Of a DNA stretch of 34,571 bases, positions 14,200-22,008 are shown piece after piece (position 1 is the first letter of the stretch; each line of letters begins with the position of its first letter). This stretch comes from an uncultured Verrucomicrobia subdivision 3 bacterium. GTDB lineage: Bacteria; Verrucomicrobiota; Verrucomicrobiae; Limisphaerales; UBA11358. The stretch is taken from contig CAIXPZ010000036.1 in assembly GCA_903921455.1 (NCBI GenBank), positions 1-34,571 of the forward strand, in the 5' to 3' direction. The notes under the pieces were generated by a model that did not search any database, was not told the origin of the DNA, and saw only the letters and a program-made list of their open reading frames with translations. Position numbers and translations under genes: made by a program.

Positions 14200-16023
14200 A
14201 TGAAACGCACGCATCATTGCAACGAACTGCGCCCGGCACACATCGGGCAGACCGTCACGCTGTCCGGCTGGGTTCACTCCCGCCGCGACCTCGGTGGTCT
14301 CATCTTTATCGACATTCGCGACCGCGAAGGCCGCACCCAGACGGTGTTTGATCCGAGCGATCTTACCCCGGAATTGTTTGCGCAGGCCGCCGCCCTCCGC
14401 AGCGAATGCGTCGTGAGCATCACCGGCAAAGTGCGCCAGCGTCCCGCCGGCACCAACAACGTCAAGATTCCCACCGGCGAAGTTGAAGTCGGCGTCACTG
14501 GTCTCGAAGTGCTGAACATGGCGGAAGTGCTGCCGTTCCCCGTGGACGATCCGGAAATCGCCAACAAGGTGAATGAGGAATTGCGCCTGCAATATCGCTA
14601 CCTCGATCTCCGCCGTCCGGAAATGGCGCGGAACCTCAAACTGCGTTCCAAAGTCGCCATCGCCACCCGCAGCTACATGGACGAGCAAGGTTTTCTCGAA
14701 GTCGAGACGCCCACGCTGTTCAAGTCCACACCCGAAGGTGCGCGGGAATTCCTCGTCCCCAACCGCCGCGAACCGGGCACGTTCTACGCGCTGCCGCAGT
14801 CGCCGCAGCAGTTCAAACAGATTTTGATGGTCGCCGGCGTGGAGAAGTATTTCCAGCTTGCCCGCTGCTATCGCGACGAGGATTTGCGCGCCGACCGCCA
14901 GCCGGAGTTCACGCAGGTGGACATCGAGATGAGCTTCATTGACCGCGAAGACATTTACGCGCTCATCGAAGGTCTCATCAAGCGTGTCTGGAAAACCGCG
15001 CTGAACCTTGACGTGCCGACGCCGTTCAAGCGCATCAGTTTCGAGGAAGCGCTGAACCGCTATGGCATTGACAAGCCCGACACGCGTTTCGCCATGGAAC
15101 TGGTGGACATGACGGAGGATTTCCGCGCGAGCACGTTCAAAGTGTTCAGCGGCACCATCGCCAACGGCGGTGTCGTGAAAGCGCTCAACGCCAAAGGCAT
15201 GGCCGGCGCGACGCAAGGCCAGATTGAGACGATGACCGAATACGCCAAGAGCTTTGGCGCGAAAGGACTGGCGTTTATCAAAGTCGAAGGTGGAGAATGG
15301 AAATCACCCATCGTGAAATTTTTCAGCGAAGCCGAGAAAGCCGCGCTCACCACTAAGCTTGCGATCCAGGAAGGCGACTTGATTCTGTTCGCCGCCGATC
15401 AATGGCTGAATGCCTGTGAAATCCTCGGCAAGATCCGCCTCTACTGCGCTGATGTGTTGAAGTCTCAGGGCAAGCTGACGATTCCTGTTGATCAATTCAA
15501 TTTCCTCTGGGTCATTGAATTTCCGCTGCTCGGTTTCGATCGCGAGCAGAACCGGTGGTATTCCAGCCATCATCCGTTCACCGCGCCGGTCACGGAAGAC
15601 ATCCCGCTGCTCAAGACCGACCCGAAGAAAGTCCGCGGCCAGCACTACGATGTTGTCGTGAATGGCGTGGAACTCGGCGGTGGCTCCATCCGTATCCATC
15701 AGCCCGATGTGCAGAAGACCATCTTCGAGGAACTGCTCGCCATTCCGCCGGAAGAGACCAAGTTGCGCTTCGGCTACATGCTCGACGCCTTCAAATACGG
15801 CGCGCCCCCGCACGGTGGCATCGCGCTGGGCTTTGACCGCCTCATCGCAATTCTCTGCAATACGCCGAGCATTCGCGACGTCATCGCTTTCCCGAAGACG
15901 GCGAAAGGCACCTGCTTGATGACGGATTCCCCGAGCCATGTTTCGCCCAAACAACTGCGCGACCTTTACCTTGAAGTGAAGGTGAAGCAAGCCGCCCCGG
16001 CTGCCGCGCCCGTCAAGTCGTAG
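14200..16023 (+). CDS. aspS: Aspartate--tRNA ligase, bacterial type
   Basis: 607 residues, close to the usual bacterial length. The N-terminal OB-fold anticodon domain (about 1-105) includes LSGWVHSRRDLGGLIFIDIRDREG. The class II catalytic core has motif 2 (ARCYRDEDLRADRQPEFTQ) and motif 3 (GIALGFDRLIAILC). A GAD insertion domain, typical of the bacterial enzyme, spans about 290-410 (includes GGVVKALNAKGMAG). It charges tRNA-Asp with aspartate in the cytoplasm. Whether it is Asp-specific or also charges tRNA-Asn cannot be decided here. The start at 14200 follows directly on an inverted repeat, with no clear Shine-Dalgarno site. It is followed 26 bases on by an alpha/beta hydrolase gene. Confidence 0.97.
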   Translation: MKRTHHCNELRPAHIGQTVTLSGWVHSRRDLGGLIFIDIRDREGRTQTVFDPSDLTPELFAQAAALRSECVVSITGKVRQRPAGTNNVKIPTGEVEVGVTGLEVLNMAEVLPFPVDDPEIANKVNEELRLQYRYLDLRRPEMARNLKLRSKVAIATRSYMDEQGFLEVETPTLFKSTPEGAREFLVPNRREPGTFYALPQSPQQFKQILMVAGVEKYFQLARCYRDEDLRADRQPEFTQVDIEMSFIDREDIYALIEGLIKRVWKTALNLDVPTPFKRISFEEALNRYGIDKPDTRFAMELVDMTEDFRASTFKVFSGTIANGGVVKALNAKGMAGATQGQIETMTEYAKSFGAKGLAFIKVEGGEWKSPIVKFFSEAEKAALTTKLAIQEGDLILFAADQWLNACEILGKIRLYCADVLKSQGKLTIPVDQFNFLWVIEFPLLGFDREQNRWYSSHHPFTAPVTEDIPLLKTDPKKVRGQHYDVVVNGVELGGGSIRIHQPDVQKTIFEELLAIPPEETKLRFGYMLDAFKYGAPPHGGIALGFDRLIAILCNTPSIRDVIAFPKTAKGTCLMTDSPSHVSPKQLRDLYLEVKVKQAAPAAAPVKS

Positions 16024-16049
16024 GCGGGCTAAGCGTTGGCTTGAACCTG

Positions 16050-16889
16050 ATGGACTGGAAAAAATTCAACCGGTCTTTCTTTCGAGTGTTGCAACTGCTT
16101 GCCATCGCGTATGTGCTGGTACTACTGGCGGTGCTGATCTTTCAGCGCCGCCTGATTTATTTGCCGACCAGGATTCCCGCCGATGTCATCGAGTCGGTGG
16201 CTGCCGGACACGGCTTCACTCCATGGAAAAATCCGTCCGGCCAGATCATCGGCTGGAAAATTCCCGCCCGCGGCACGGCCGCCGGTAGTGTGCTCATCGT
16301 TCACGGCAACGCCGGCTGCGCCTTGAGCCGCGATTACATCGCCCAGCCGATTCACGACGCGGCGGCGGTGGATGTTTTCGTTTTGGAATACCCGGGTTAC
16401 GGTGCACGGCCCGGTGCGCCCGGCAAAGCGAGTTTGGTCGCCGCCGCCGGGGAGGCGTTTCAACTATTGCCGACCAATTCGCCGAGATACGTTGTGAGCG
16501 AATCCATCGGTGCCGGTGTGGCGTGCGAATTGGCGCAGCGGCATCCGGCGGAAATCAGCGGCCTCGCGCTGCTCGTCCCGTATGACCGGCTGGCCTCCGT
16601 CGCGCAAAAGCAAATGCCCTTTTTGCCGGCGTATTGGTTACTATTGGATCGCTTCAACCCGGCGGAATGTCTGAAACATTATCACGGCCCGGTGAAAGTT
16701 GTGGTGGCGGGGGCGGATGAAATCCTTGGCGCGGCGGCGGGTCGCCGCTTGTTTGCCGACTATGCCGGACCGAAGTCGTTGCAGGAGTTCCCGCGCGCGG
16801 GGCACAACGACATTGCCGGTCAGCCTTCCGCGTGGTGGCAGGAAGTGTTTTCATTCTGGAACCAGCCCGCGCCGCTTTCGGGCAAATAA
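16050..16889 (+). CDS. Membrane-anchored alpha/beta hydrolase
   Basis: 279 residues from ATG 16050 (a TTG at 16041 is in frame). One N-terminal transmembrane helix is at about 13-33 (LQLLAIAYVLVLLAVLIFQ). The alpha/beta-hydrolase fold follows: oxyanion strand VLIVHGNAG, nucleophile elbow VSESIGAG (the usual first Gly of GxSxG is Ser), acid region VVVAGADEI and catalytic His in AGHNDI near the C-terminus. It resembles the BEM46/YfhR-like serine hydrolases, whose substrates are mostly unknown. It lies 26 bases after aspS and is probably co-transcribed. The gene ends just before a terminator that serves the convergent gene. Confidence 0.88.
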   Translation: MDWKKFNRSFFRVLQLLAIAYVLVLLAVLIFQRRLIYLPTRIPADVIESVAAGHGFTPWKNPSGQIIGWKIPARGTAAGSVLIVHGNAGCALSRDYIAQPIHDAAAVDVFVLEYPGYGARPGAPGKASLVAAAGEAFQLLPTNSPRYVVSESIGAGVACELAQRHPAEISGLALLVPYDRLASVAQKQMPFLPAYWLLLDRFNPAECLKHYHGPVKVVVAGADEILGAAAGRRLFADYAGPKSLQEFPRAGHNDIAGQPSAWWQEVFSFWNQPAPLSGK

Positions 16890-16914
16890 AAAGGGACGGC
16901 TTTTGGCCGTCCCT
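16884..16914 (-). terminator. Rho-independent terminator of the Spy-like gene
   Basis: A nine-base-pair perfect stem (AGGGACGGC / GCCGTCCCT, 16892-16900 with 16906-16914) has a five-base loop. On the minus strand it is followed by TTTTTATT. It lies 17 bases past the stop of the minus-strand gene at 16932. On the plus strand no U-run follows, so it is mainly a minus-strand terminator. Confidence 0.85.
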
Positions 16915-16931
16915 CGTGTGTGCTAAATCAA

Positions 16932-17408
16932 TCAGTCTTTCTTCGGGGCGTTGTCGCCGCCGGGGCCGCCAGGAGCGCCAGCCCCGCCAGGGCCGCCGAG
17001 ACCGCCGGACGGACGGTTGCGCTGCATGTTTTTCTGCCATTTCGCCAATTGGTCGGGCGTCAGGATTTCCTTCATCTTCGCCTGGGAGGCGTCGCGGATT
17101 TCCTTGGCTTTGGCGCGCTTGTCTTCCTGCGAAAGCGCGGTGTCTTCGCGGAGGGCGCGCATTTGTTTTTGCGTGTCTTCCTGCACCGCTTTCACTTTGG
17201 CTTTCTGGTCGTCGGTCAGGCCGAGATCCTTGGCCATCTGGTCAAGGTTGGGCCGAGCGCGTTGGCCGATGCCGCCGGGACCGCCGGGTCCGCCCTGGGC
17301 GCCGGGAGGTTTGTCTTTGGGAGCATCCTGGGCTTGCAACGCCGCGTTGCCCGCCAGCAGGCTGCCGGCGACGAGCGTCGCCAGTGCGAATGTTTTGGTC
17401 AGTTTCAT
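16932..17408 (-). CDS. Periplasmic Spy/LTXXQ-like protein with Gly/Pro-rich ends
   Basis: 158 residues. The signal peptide is MKLTKTFALATLVAGSLLAG with a likely cut near LQAQ-DA. A Gly/Pro-rich segment (about 34-50) precedes a helical core with two LTxxQ-type motifs: LGLTDDQKAKVKAVQED (about 62-78) and ILTPDQLAKWQ (about 114-124). A second Gly/Pro-rich tail (GGPGGAGAPGG) closes the protein. The repeated LTxxQ pattern is that of the Spy/CpxP superfamily, which includes periplasmic chaperones and metal or stress sensors. It lies downstream of hemL on the same strand (80-base gap) and has its own terminator. The function is not certain; the fold assignment is reasonable. Confidence 0.85.
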   Translation of the reverse strand: MKLTKTFALATLVAGSLLAGNAALQAQDAPKDKPPGAQGGPGGPGGIGQRARPNLDQMAKDLGLTDDQKAKVKAVQEDTQKQMRALREDTALSQEDKRAKAKEIRDASQAKMKEILTPDQLAKWQKNMQRNRPSGGLGGPGGAGAPGGPGGDNAPKKD

Positions 17409-17488
17409 AGTTGTTTGTTGTTGGGTGTGAACCGCCGGTTTTGTTGTGGTGGCGGATCAAATAGTCAGACGGGCGGCGCGTTTGAAGG

Positions 17489-18772
17489 TTACAATGTCCG
17501 CAACACCTTCGCCGCGGTCGCAATCGTCTTGTCGATGTCCGCCGCCGTGTGCGCGGTGGACAAAAATCCCGATTCGAACTGCGACGGCGCGAGGTAAACG
17601 CCCGCGGCCAGCATCCCGTGGAAAAATTTCTTGAACCGCTCGCGGTCGCTGTGCATCGCGTCGGCCACATTGTGCACCGGCGCACTCGTGAAATAGCCGC
17701 AGAACATCGATCCGCACTGGTTGAACTGCACCGGCACGTTCGCCGCCTTCGCCGCGTCTTTCATGCCGGCGGCGAGGTGTTGGCCCGTCTCTTCCAGCTT
17801 GGCATACGCGTTGTCGGCCGACAATTCATCGAGGTTCGCCAAGCCCGCCGCCATCGCCAGGGGATTCCCGCTCAACGTCCCCGCCTGATACACCGGTCCC
17901 AGCGGCGCGAGGCAATCCATGATCTCCGCCCGCCCGCCGAATGCCCCCACCGGCAGCCCGCCGCCGATGACCTTGCCGAACGTGCTCAAATCCGGGCGGA
18001 TGCCAAACCGCTCCTGCGCCCCGCCGCGCGCGAGGCGGAAGCCCGTCATCACCTCGTCGAAAATCAGCAGCGCGCCGTGCGCCGCCGTGATCTCGCGCAG
18101 GAATTCCAAATACCCCGGCTGCGGCAGATACAAGCCCGCGTTGCCCGGCACCGGTTCCACGATGATGCCGGCAATCTGGCCCTGGTTCGCCGCGAAAATC
18201 GCCTTGATCGCCTCCACATCGTTGTAAGGCGCGACAATGGTGTGCGATGTGAAGGCCGCCGGAATCCCCGCGCTGTCCGGATGACCGAACGTCAGTGCGC
18301 CGCTGCCCGCGCGCACGAGCAGCGAATCCACATGGCCGTGGTAGCAGCCGTCGAACTTGATGATCTTGTCCCGCTGCGTGAAGCCGCGCGCCAGGCGGAT
18401 GGCGCTCATGCACGCCTCCGTGCCGCTGCTCGTCATGCGGACTTTCTGGACGCTCGGCACCCATTCGCAAATGCGCTTGGCCATGGTGACCTCGAGCGGA
18501 TTCGGGATGCCGAAGCTCGTGCCGAGTTCGGCGGCGGCCTTGACCGCGCCAATGATTTTCGGATGCGCGTGGCCGAGGATGGCGGGCCCCCACGTCAGCA
18601 CATAATCAATCAATTCATTGCCATCCACGTCCCAGACCTTGGACCCGCTGGCGCGGTTGACGAAAAACGGATTGCCGCCTACCGCGCGGAAGGCGCGCAC
18701 CGGCGAATTGACGCCGCCGGGGATGTATTTTAACGCCTCGGCAAAAAGCTGGTCAGATTTGACGCGATTCAT
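17489..18772 (-). CDS. hemL: Glutamate-1-semialdehyde 2,1-aminomutase
   Basis: 427 residues, the normal family length. It converts glutamate-1-semialdehyde to 5-aminolevulinate, the tetrapyrrole precursor made by the C5 pathway. It is a PLP class III aminotransferase: start segment [11 protein letters not shown], cofactor phosphate site MTSSGTEA (113-120), DGCYHGHVD (141-149), FDEVMTGFR (238-246) and the PLP-binding Lys267 in [18 protein letters not shown]. It is separated by about 7.5 kb from the hemE-N-G-H operon in the same window. The promoter is not obvious; the 71-base upstream gap has an AT-rich repeat-like fragment. Confidence 0.97.
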   Translation of the reverse strand: MNRVKSDQLFAEALKYIPGGVNSPVRAFRAVGGNPFFVNRASGSKVWDVDGNELIDYVLTWGPAILGHAHPKIIGAVKAAAELGTSFGIPNPLEVTMAKRICEWVPSVQKVRMTSSGTEACMSAIRLARGFTQRDKIIKFDGCYHGHVDSLLVRAGSGALTFGHPDSAGIPAAFTSHTIVAPYNDVEAIKAIFAANQGQIAGIIVEPVPGNAGLYLPQPGYLEFLREITAAHGALLIFDEVMTGFRLARGGAQERFGIRPDLSTFGKVIGGGLPVGAFGGRAEIMDCLAPLGPVYQAGTLSGNPLAMAAGLANLDELSADNAYAKLEETGQHLAAGMKDAAKAANVPVQFNQCGSMFCGYFTSAPVHNVADAMHSDRERFKKFFHGMLAAGVYLAPSQFESGFLSTAHTAADIDKTIATAAKVLRTL

Positions 18773-18843
18773 GCGGATAAATTAACCACGAAGGAACCCA
18801 GATACAAAGCAGAATGAAAATCAACCTTCAGAGGTGGCAATAA

Positions 18844-19674
18844 TTACTCTTTCATAACTTGAAAGGTAAATTCCTTAATCAATTGCCCATTAAGAAATAT
18901 TGAAATTTTGTGATTCCCTAGCGGGTCGCTTTGAATGATCCGATATGTCTGAACAAACCCCGTTTCCTCGCAGCCATCTTTCATCGCCAAATCAAATTCT
19001 TGAATGCGGCGGTTTCCGCTCGGAGAATATTTATCGCTGATGACTGTCATGCCATCAGGAACCGATGCATTTCCACCCCATGTAGCACCGTCGGGCAGAT
19101 CAAATATCTCTTTAATCCGAACCTTGTCCTCCCGCGAATAAATGCTTAATTCCCATGCATACATTAATCCAACTCGATGGGGAATTCGATTTGTGGGTGT
19201 CAAATTGTCTGCATTGTCATATAGGCCGAATGATACTAGGCAGCATTTTGTGCTCGGCTCTTCGTAAACGTTTTTTTGTTTACCATTATGACAGGCCGTC
19301 ATTTTCCATATATTTGTTCGCGCCTTGTCGCGTTCCCAATTGAGTTCTGAATCACTACCAAGTTCGATAGAAACCCAATCGTGTGTATAAACAATACTAT
19401 CAGGCTTCAAGTTGGTTATAATTGAAGGGAGGTAAGCGGCGGCTAAATTGGTGGCGTCACAAACCCACAATGCATTTGAATCTAATTTCTCTTTTTTCAA
19501 GAAAAAATCACAGGCTTTTGCCAAGTCTGCATAATAAGAGATGTTTTGATGTTCGACGCGACGGATGGTGTAGTTCTGATTTACTTGCGCCAACCAATTA
19601 GCACAACCACAGAACAATAGGCAAAGCATCAATATAGCGGCCAGCCAAACGGTTCTTTGTCCATTCCGGTTCAT
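18844..19674 (-). CDS. AT-rich lipoprotein of unknown function
   Basis: 276 residues from ATG 19674. The signal peptide MNRNGQRTVWLAAILMLCLL is followed by a lipobox-like FCGC, so lipidation at the Cys of CGCANWLAQ is expected. The mature part starts with NQNYTIRRVEHQNISYYADLA and contains several further cysteines (ALWVCDATN, MTACHNG, TKCCLVS, KDGCEETG). No family is recognised. Base use is clearly more AT-rich than neighbouring genes, and it lies between hemL and repeat-laden DNA, which suggests recent acquisition. Longer starts in this frame would cross an inverted repeat and a 21-bp array and were rejected. Confidence 0.75.
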   Translation of the reverse strand: MNRNGQRTVWLAAILMLCLLFCGCANWLAQVNQNYTIRRVEHQNISYYADLAKACDFFLKKEKLDSNALWVCDATNLAAAYLPSIITNLKPDSIVYTHDWVSIELGSDSELNWERDKARTNIWKMTACHNGKQKNVYEEPSTKCCLVSFGLYDNADNLTPTNRIPHRVGLMYAWELSIYSREDKVRIKEIFDLPDGATWGGNASVPDGMTVISDKYSPSGNRRIQEFDLAMKDGCEETGFVQTYRIIQSDPLGNHKISIFLNGQLIKEFTFQVMKE

Positions 19675-19729
19675 GGCGGCAACAGTATGCGGGCCGGGAA
19701 ATCCTGTCCATTGCCTTTTCGCCGCCCAA

Positions 19730-19825
19730 AGCGCCAGAGGACTGGCGCACTCCAAGACGCTCCGCGTTCGCCAAGCGTTTCGTTCCGCGCGCCAGCGTCG
19801 TGGAGTGCGGCGGCCCTCCGCCGCT
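19730..19825. repeat. Long imperfect inverted repeat, MITE/REP-like
   Basis: 32-base arms at 19730-19761 and 19794-19825 are imperfect reverse complements. The inner 16 bases (CGCACTCCA-GACGCT core) match at 15 of 16; the outer part is looser. The loop is 32 bases. It lies in the 441-base gene-free gap 19675-20115. From memory, similar sequences recur between and within verrucomicrobial genes; this needs a genome search. Confidence 0.65.
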
Positions 19826-19856
19826 GTTCCCCGATCGAGGCCAATTTGCCGGGCGG

Positions 19857-20044
19857 CGGCTTTCATACGCCCCCGTTCGGCATTCATTTGCCGCCGGACG
19901 GCATTTATACGCCGGTCAGGGGCGTTTATGTCCCGGTCGTGGCTTCCATATCCCGCTCGACGGGGTCTATATCCCGTCGAACGGGGTTTAATTGCCGGTC
20001 GGGGGCATTCATATCCCGTCGGACGGCATATCAATGCCGGTTAG
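19857..20044. repeat. Degenerate 21-bp tandem repeat, nine units
   Basis: Nine consecutive units of 21 bases (one of 20) share a CGGCATTTATAT-CCGGTCG-like consensus. Unit boundaries are 19857, 19878, 19899, 19920, about 19940, 19961, 19982, 20003 and 20024. Each unit holds a weak GGCAT...ATGCC-like dyad. The single 20-base unit shifts any reading frame, arguing against coding. With the inverted repeat before it, it fills most of the gap between the lipoprotein gene and miaA. No spacers are present, so this is not CRISPR. Confidence 0.8.
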
Positions 20045-20115
20045 CGGCAATTGGAAGGGGTTTAACGGAGAAAGTGTCCAAATCTGGGGCGGTTGGCGCC
20101 CCTTGGCGGTGGTTT

Positions 20116-21078
20116 TCAATCCAGCTTTGCTAATGTGGCGGCCACAGTTTCGTCTGGGGTTAATTCCACCCACACGCAATGCCCGTGACGGCGGAACCAG
20201 GTGAGCTGCCGCTTGGCGAATTGACGGGTGCGGATTTTCACCAGCTCGATGGTTGCGGCCAAGTCGCGTTCCCCGCGCAGATGTTCGACCACCTGCCGGT
20301 AGCCGATGGCTTGCAGGGCAAACTTGTTATCCGCGAGGCCGCGTTGCCAGAGCGAGCGGGTCTCGTCCACGAGTCCCCGGCGGAACATGTCATCCACGCG
20401 GACATTGATGCGCCGGTGCAAATCCGCCGCCGAGCGGGTGAAACAGTAGATGAGCGAGGATGGAGGACGGCCGGTTTGGCCATCCTCCATCTTCAATCCT
20501 CCATCCTCGCTTGTGGAAGCGTTCTTCCACAGGGCGCGTTGTTCGGAAAATGTTTTTCCAGTGAGCCGGATGACTTCCACGGCGCGAATGACGCGGCGGG
20601 GATTTTGTTTATCAATCTTTTCGTAGGCCGCCGGATCGCGGGCTCGCAATTCGGCGAGCAACGCGTCCAAAGGCGCGGCTTCCAATTCGGCGCGGAGTGT
20701 GGCGTCGGTGGCCGGCGCCTCGCCGAGCCCTTCCAGAAAGGCTTGGAAATAAAGCCCGGTGCCGCCGCAGAAAACCGGGGTGCGCCCGCGCGCCGCGATG
20801 TCCGTCACCGCGGCGTGCGCGTGGCGGATGAATTGCGCGGCGTCGAAGGCTTGGTGTAATTCGCAGACATCGAGCAGATGATGGGGAATCCGTTGGCGTT
20901 CGGCCGCCGTGGGTTTGGCCGTGCCGATGTCCAAACCGCGATACACCTGCATGGAATCAACGGTGATGATCTCCCCGCCGACGTGTTCTGCGAGGGCGAG
21001 GGCGAGCGCGGATTTGCCGACCGCCGTCGGGCCGGCGAGGAAGATGGGACGAGGCTGGATGTCGGGAGCGGTGGCCAT
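20116..21078 (-). CDS. miaA: tRNA dimethylallyltransferase with in-frame repeat insertion
   Basis: 320 residues from ATG 21078. MiaA adds dimethylallyl to N6 of A37 in tRNAs reading UNN codons. Seen motifs are P-loop LAGPTAVGKS, DSMQVYRGLDIGTAKP, PHHLLDV, GGTGLYFQAFLEGL and NPRRVIRAVEV near mid-protein, and IKIRTRQFAKRQLTWFR-type C-terminal motif (here VKIRTRQFAKRQLTWFR). About 22 extra residues (SEDGGLKMEDG...PPSSL) interrupt the region before IYCFTRSAADLHRRI; they are encoded by a palindromic repeat at 20453-20511. The chosen start has a GGAGG seven bases upstream; an ATG at 21102, overlapping the lgt stop as ATGA, is the alternative. Confidence 0.93.
   Translation of the reverse strand: MATAPDIQPRPIFLAGPTAVGKSALALALAEHVGGEIITVDSMQVYRGLDIGTAKPTAAERQRIPHHLLDVCELHQAFDAAQFIRHAHAAVTDIAARGRTPVFCGGTGLYFQAFLEGLGEAPATDATLRAELEAAPLDALLAELRARDPAAYEKIDKQNPRRVIRAVEVIRLTGKTFSEQRALWKNASTSEDGGLKMEDGQTGRPPSSLIYCFTRSAADLHRRINVRVDDMFRRGLVDETRSLWQRGLADNKFALQAIGYRQVVEHLRGERDLAATIELVKIRTRQFAKRQLTWFRRHGHCVWVELTPDETVAATLAKLD
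20453..20511. repeat. Palindromic element inserted in frame in miaA
   Basis: Perfect 15-base inverted arms (AGCGAGGATGGAGGA at 20453-20467 and its complement at 20497-20511) flank a core with a second, nested arm pair (13/14 match around GGCC). On the minus strand it encodes SEDGGLKMEDGQTGRPPSSL. Its minus-strand sequence includes GGAGG-N7-ATG. Related copies occur at 21079-21099 and 21296-21383. Confidence 0.85.
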
Positions 21079-21099
21079 TTTCAATCCTCCATCTTCCCT
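21079..21099 (-). repeat. Partial copy of the palindromic element at the lgt-miaA junction
   Basis: Minus-strand sequence of the half-element (AAGATGGAGGATTGAAA) lies between the lgt stop and the preferred miaA start. It would encode REDGGLK if the upstream ATG at 21102 were used. Confidence 0.7.
21086..21090 (-). promoter_or_regulatory. miaA ribosome binding site provided by the repeat
   Basis: GGAGG lies seven bases before the ATG at 21078 and is part of the repeat half-element. Strong Shine-Dalgarno sites are rare in this window, so this decides the miaA start in favour of 21078. Confidence 0.6.
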
Positions 21100-21959
21100 C
21101 ATCGCTTGACCGGCCGCGAGCGCCAGACCCACAGGAGGATTCCCGCCAGGAGAATGGGCGCGCTGACCAGTTGCGCGGGCGTGAACAGGCCGCCGTGGAT
21201 GTGGTCCACCGGATAATCGCCCCGGAAAATCTCCACGGTGGTGCGGCACAGCGCGTAGCCGATGAAGTAGAGCGCGAGAATCTGGCCGTCTGGCCGACTG
21301 GAGGATGGAGGATGGAGGATGGGGGATGGAATACTGGCCCGGCTGCCTTTTACCATCTTCAATCCTCCATCTTCAATCCTCGTTTTCCATCGGCGGCGGA
21401 ACAGCCACGCGAGCGCGAGATACAAAATCAGGTTCAAGAGCGCATCGTAGAGTTCCGTGGGATGCACCCCGGCGCCGTGGGTTTCGTGGTCGGCGGGAAA
21501 GTGAATTGCCCACGGCAGATCGCAGGCGCGCCCATAGCAGCAGCCGTTCAGCAGACAGCCGAGGCGCCCGAACACACTGCCGAGGGCGATGCTGGGCGCA
21601 AGGATGTCCGCGATTTTCCAGATGGGCAGTCTTTTCCACGCGAGATAGGCGACGCCCGCGACCACCGCGCCGATCAGCCCGCCGTAATAGACGAGTCCGC
21701 CATGCTGAATCATGAAGACTTCGGAGAACGGCTGGTCGGCAAATTCCTGTTTCCAATACGTCGTCACATAAACGATGCGGGCGCCGACGATGCTGCCGCC
21801 CATCAGCCACATGGTCACGTCGGCGATGATTTCGCCGGGGACATTGACCAGTCGCGCGCGGCGCGTGGCCGTCCAGAGTCCGGCGAGGAACGCCAGCGCC
21901 ATCATCACGCCATACCAGCGGATGGGCAGGGAACCGAGATGAAAGGCAATCGGATGCAC
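21099..21959 (-). CDS. lgt: Phosphatidylglycerol--prolipoprotein diacylglyceryl transferase with in-frame insertion
   Basis: 286 residues. Lgt transfers diacylglycerol to the lipobox cysteine of prolipoproteins in the inner membrane. The N-terminus has IRWYGVMMALAFLAGLW, several membrane helices, HGGLVYYGGLIGA and the signature GRLGCLLNGCCYGRACDLPW with HPTELYDALLNL downstream. About 30 extra residues (TRIEDGGLKMVKG...PPSSSRP) sit in a loop between the LFRRRWK helix end and DGQILALYFIGYALCR; they derive from the palindromic element at 21296-21383. Apart from this the protein looks intact. It would process the DUF4266 and 18844-19674 lipoproteins among others. The stop overlaps an alternative miaA ATG. 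Confidence 0.95.
   Translation of the reverse strand: MHPIAFHLGSLPIRWYGVMMALAFLAGLWTATRRARLVNVPGEIIADVTMWLMGGSIVGARIVYVTTYWKQEFADQPFSEVFMIQHGGLVYYGGLIGAVVAGVAYLAWKRLPIWKIADILAPSIALGSVFGRLGCLLNGCCYGRACDLPWAIHFPADHETHGAGVHPTELYDALLNLILYLALAWLFRRRWKTRIEDGGLKMVKGSRASIPSPILHPPSSSRPDGQILALYFIGYALCRTTVEIFRGDYPVDHIHGGLFTPAQLVSAPILLAGILLWVWRSRPVKR
21296..21383. repeat. Palindromic element inserted in frame in lgt
   Basis: GAGGATGG-type direct units on one side (about 21301-21330) face complementary CCATCTTCAATCCTCC units on the other (about 21353-21382). This makes an imperfect inverted repeat related to the miaA insertion. The minus strand encodes IEDGGLKM at one end and SPILHPPSSS at the other, as in the miaA copy (EDGGLKM and PPSSL). 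Confidence 0.8.
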
Positions 21960-22008
21960 GGCGGGAAGTTAGAGCGTCGCAACGGAAATTGAAATTTGAA
22001 ACTGCGGG

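Noticed and set aside
14131..15216. Long minus-strand frame opposite aspS
   Set aside because: Antisense of strongly conserved aspS motifs; no start signal or family resemblance.
17549..18733. 394-codon plus-strand frame opposite hemL
   Set aside because: Shadow caused by GC-biased third positions. hemL on the minus strand has all catalytic motifs.
19857..20044. CRISPR array
   Set aside because: Repeats are contiguous and degenerate with no spacers; no cas genes in the window.
19657..20133. Plus-strand frame reading heptapeptides through the 21-bp array (GIYTPVR-like)
   Set aside because: The 20-base unit shifts the pattern mid-array and the frame also crosses an inverted repeat; no signal peptide or plausible start.
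20116..21249. Longer miaA start upstream of 21102
   Set aside because: It would lie inside lgt in another frame; P-loop placement and the GGAGG site support 21078.
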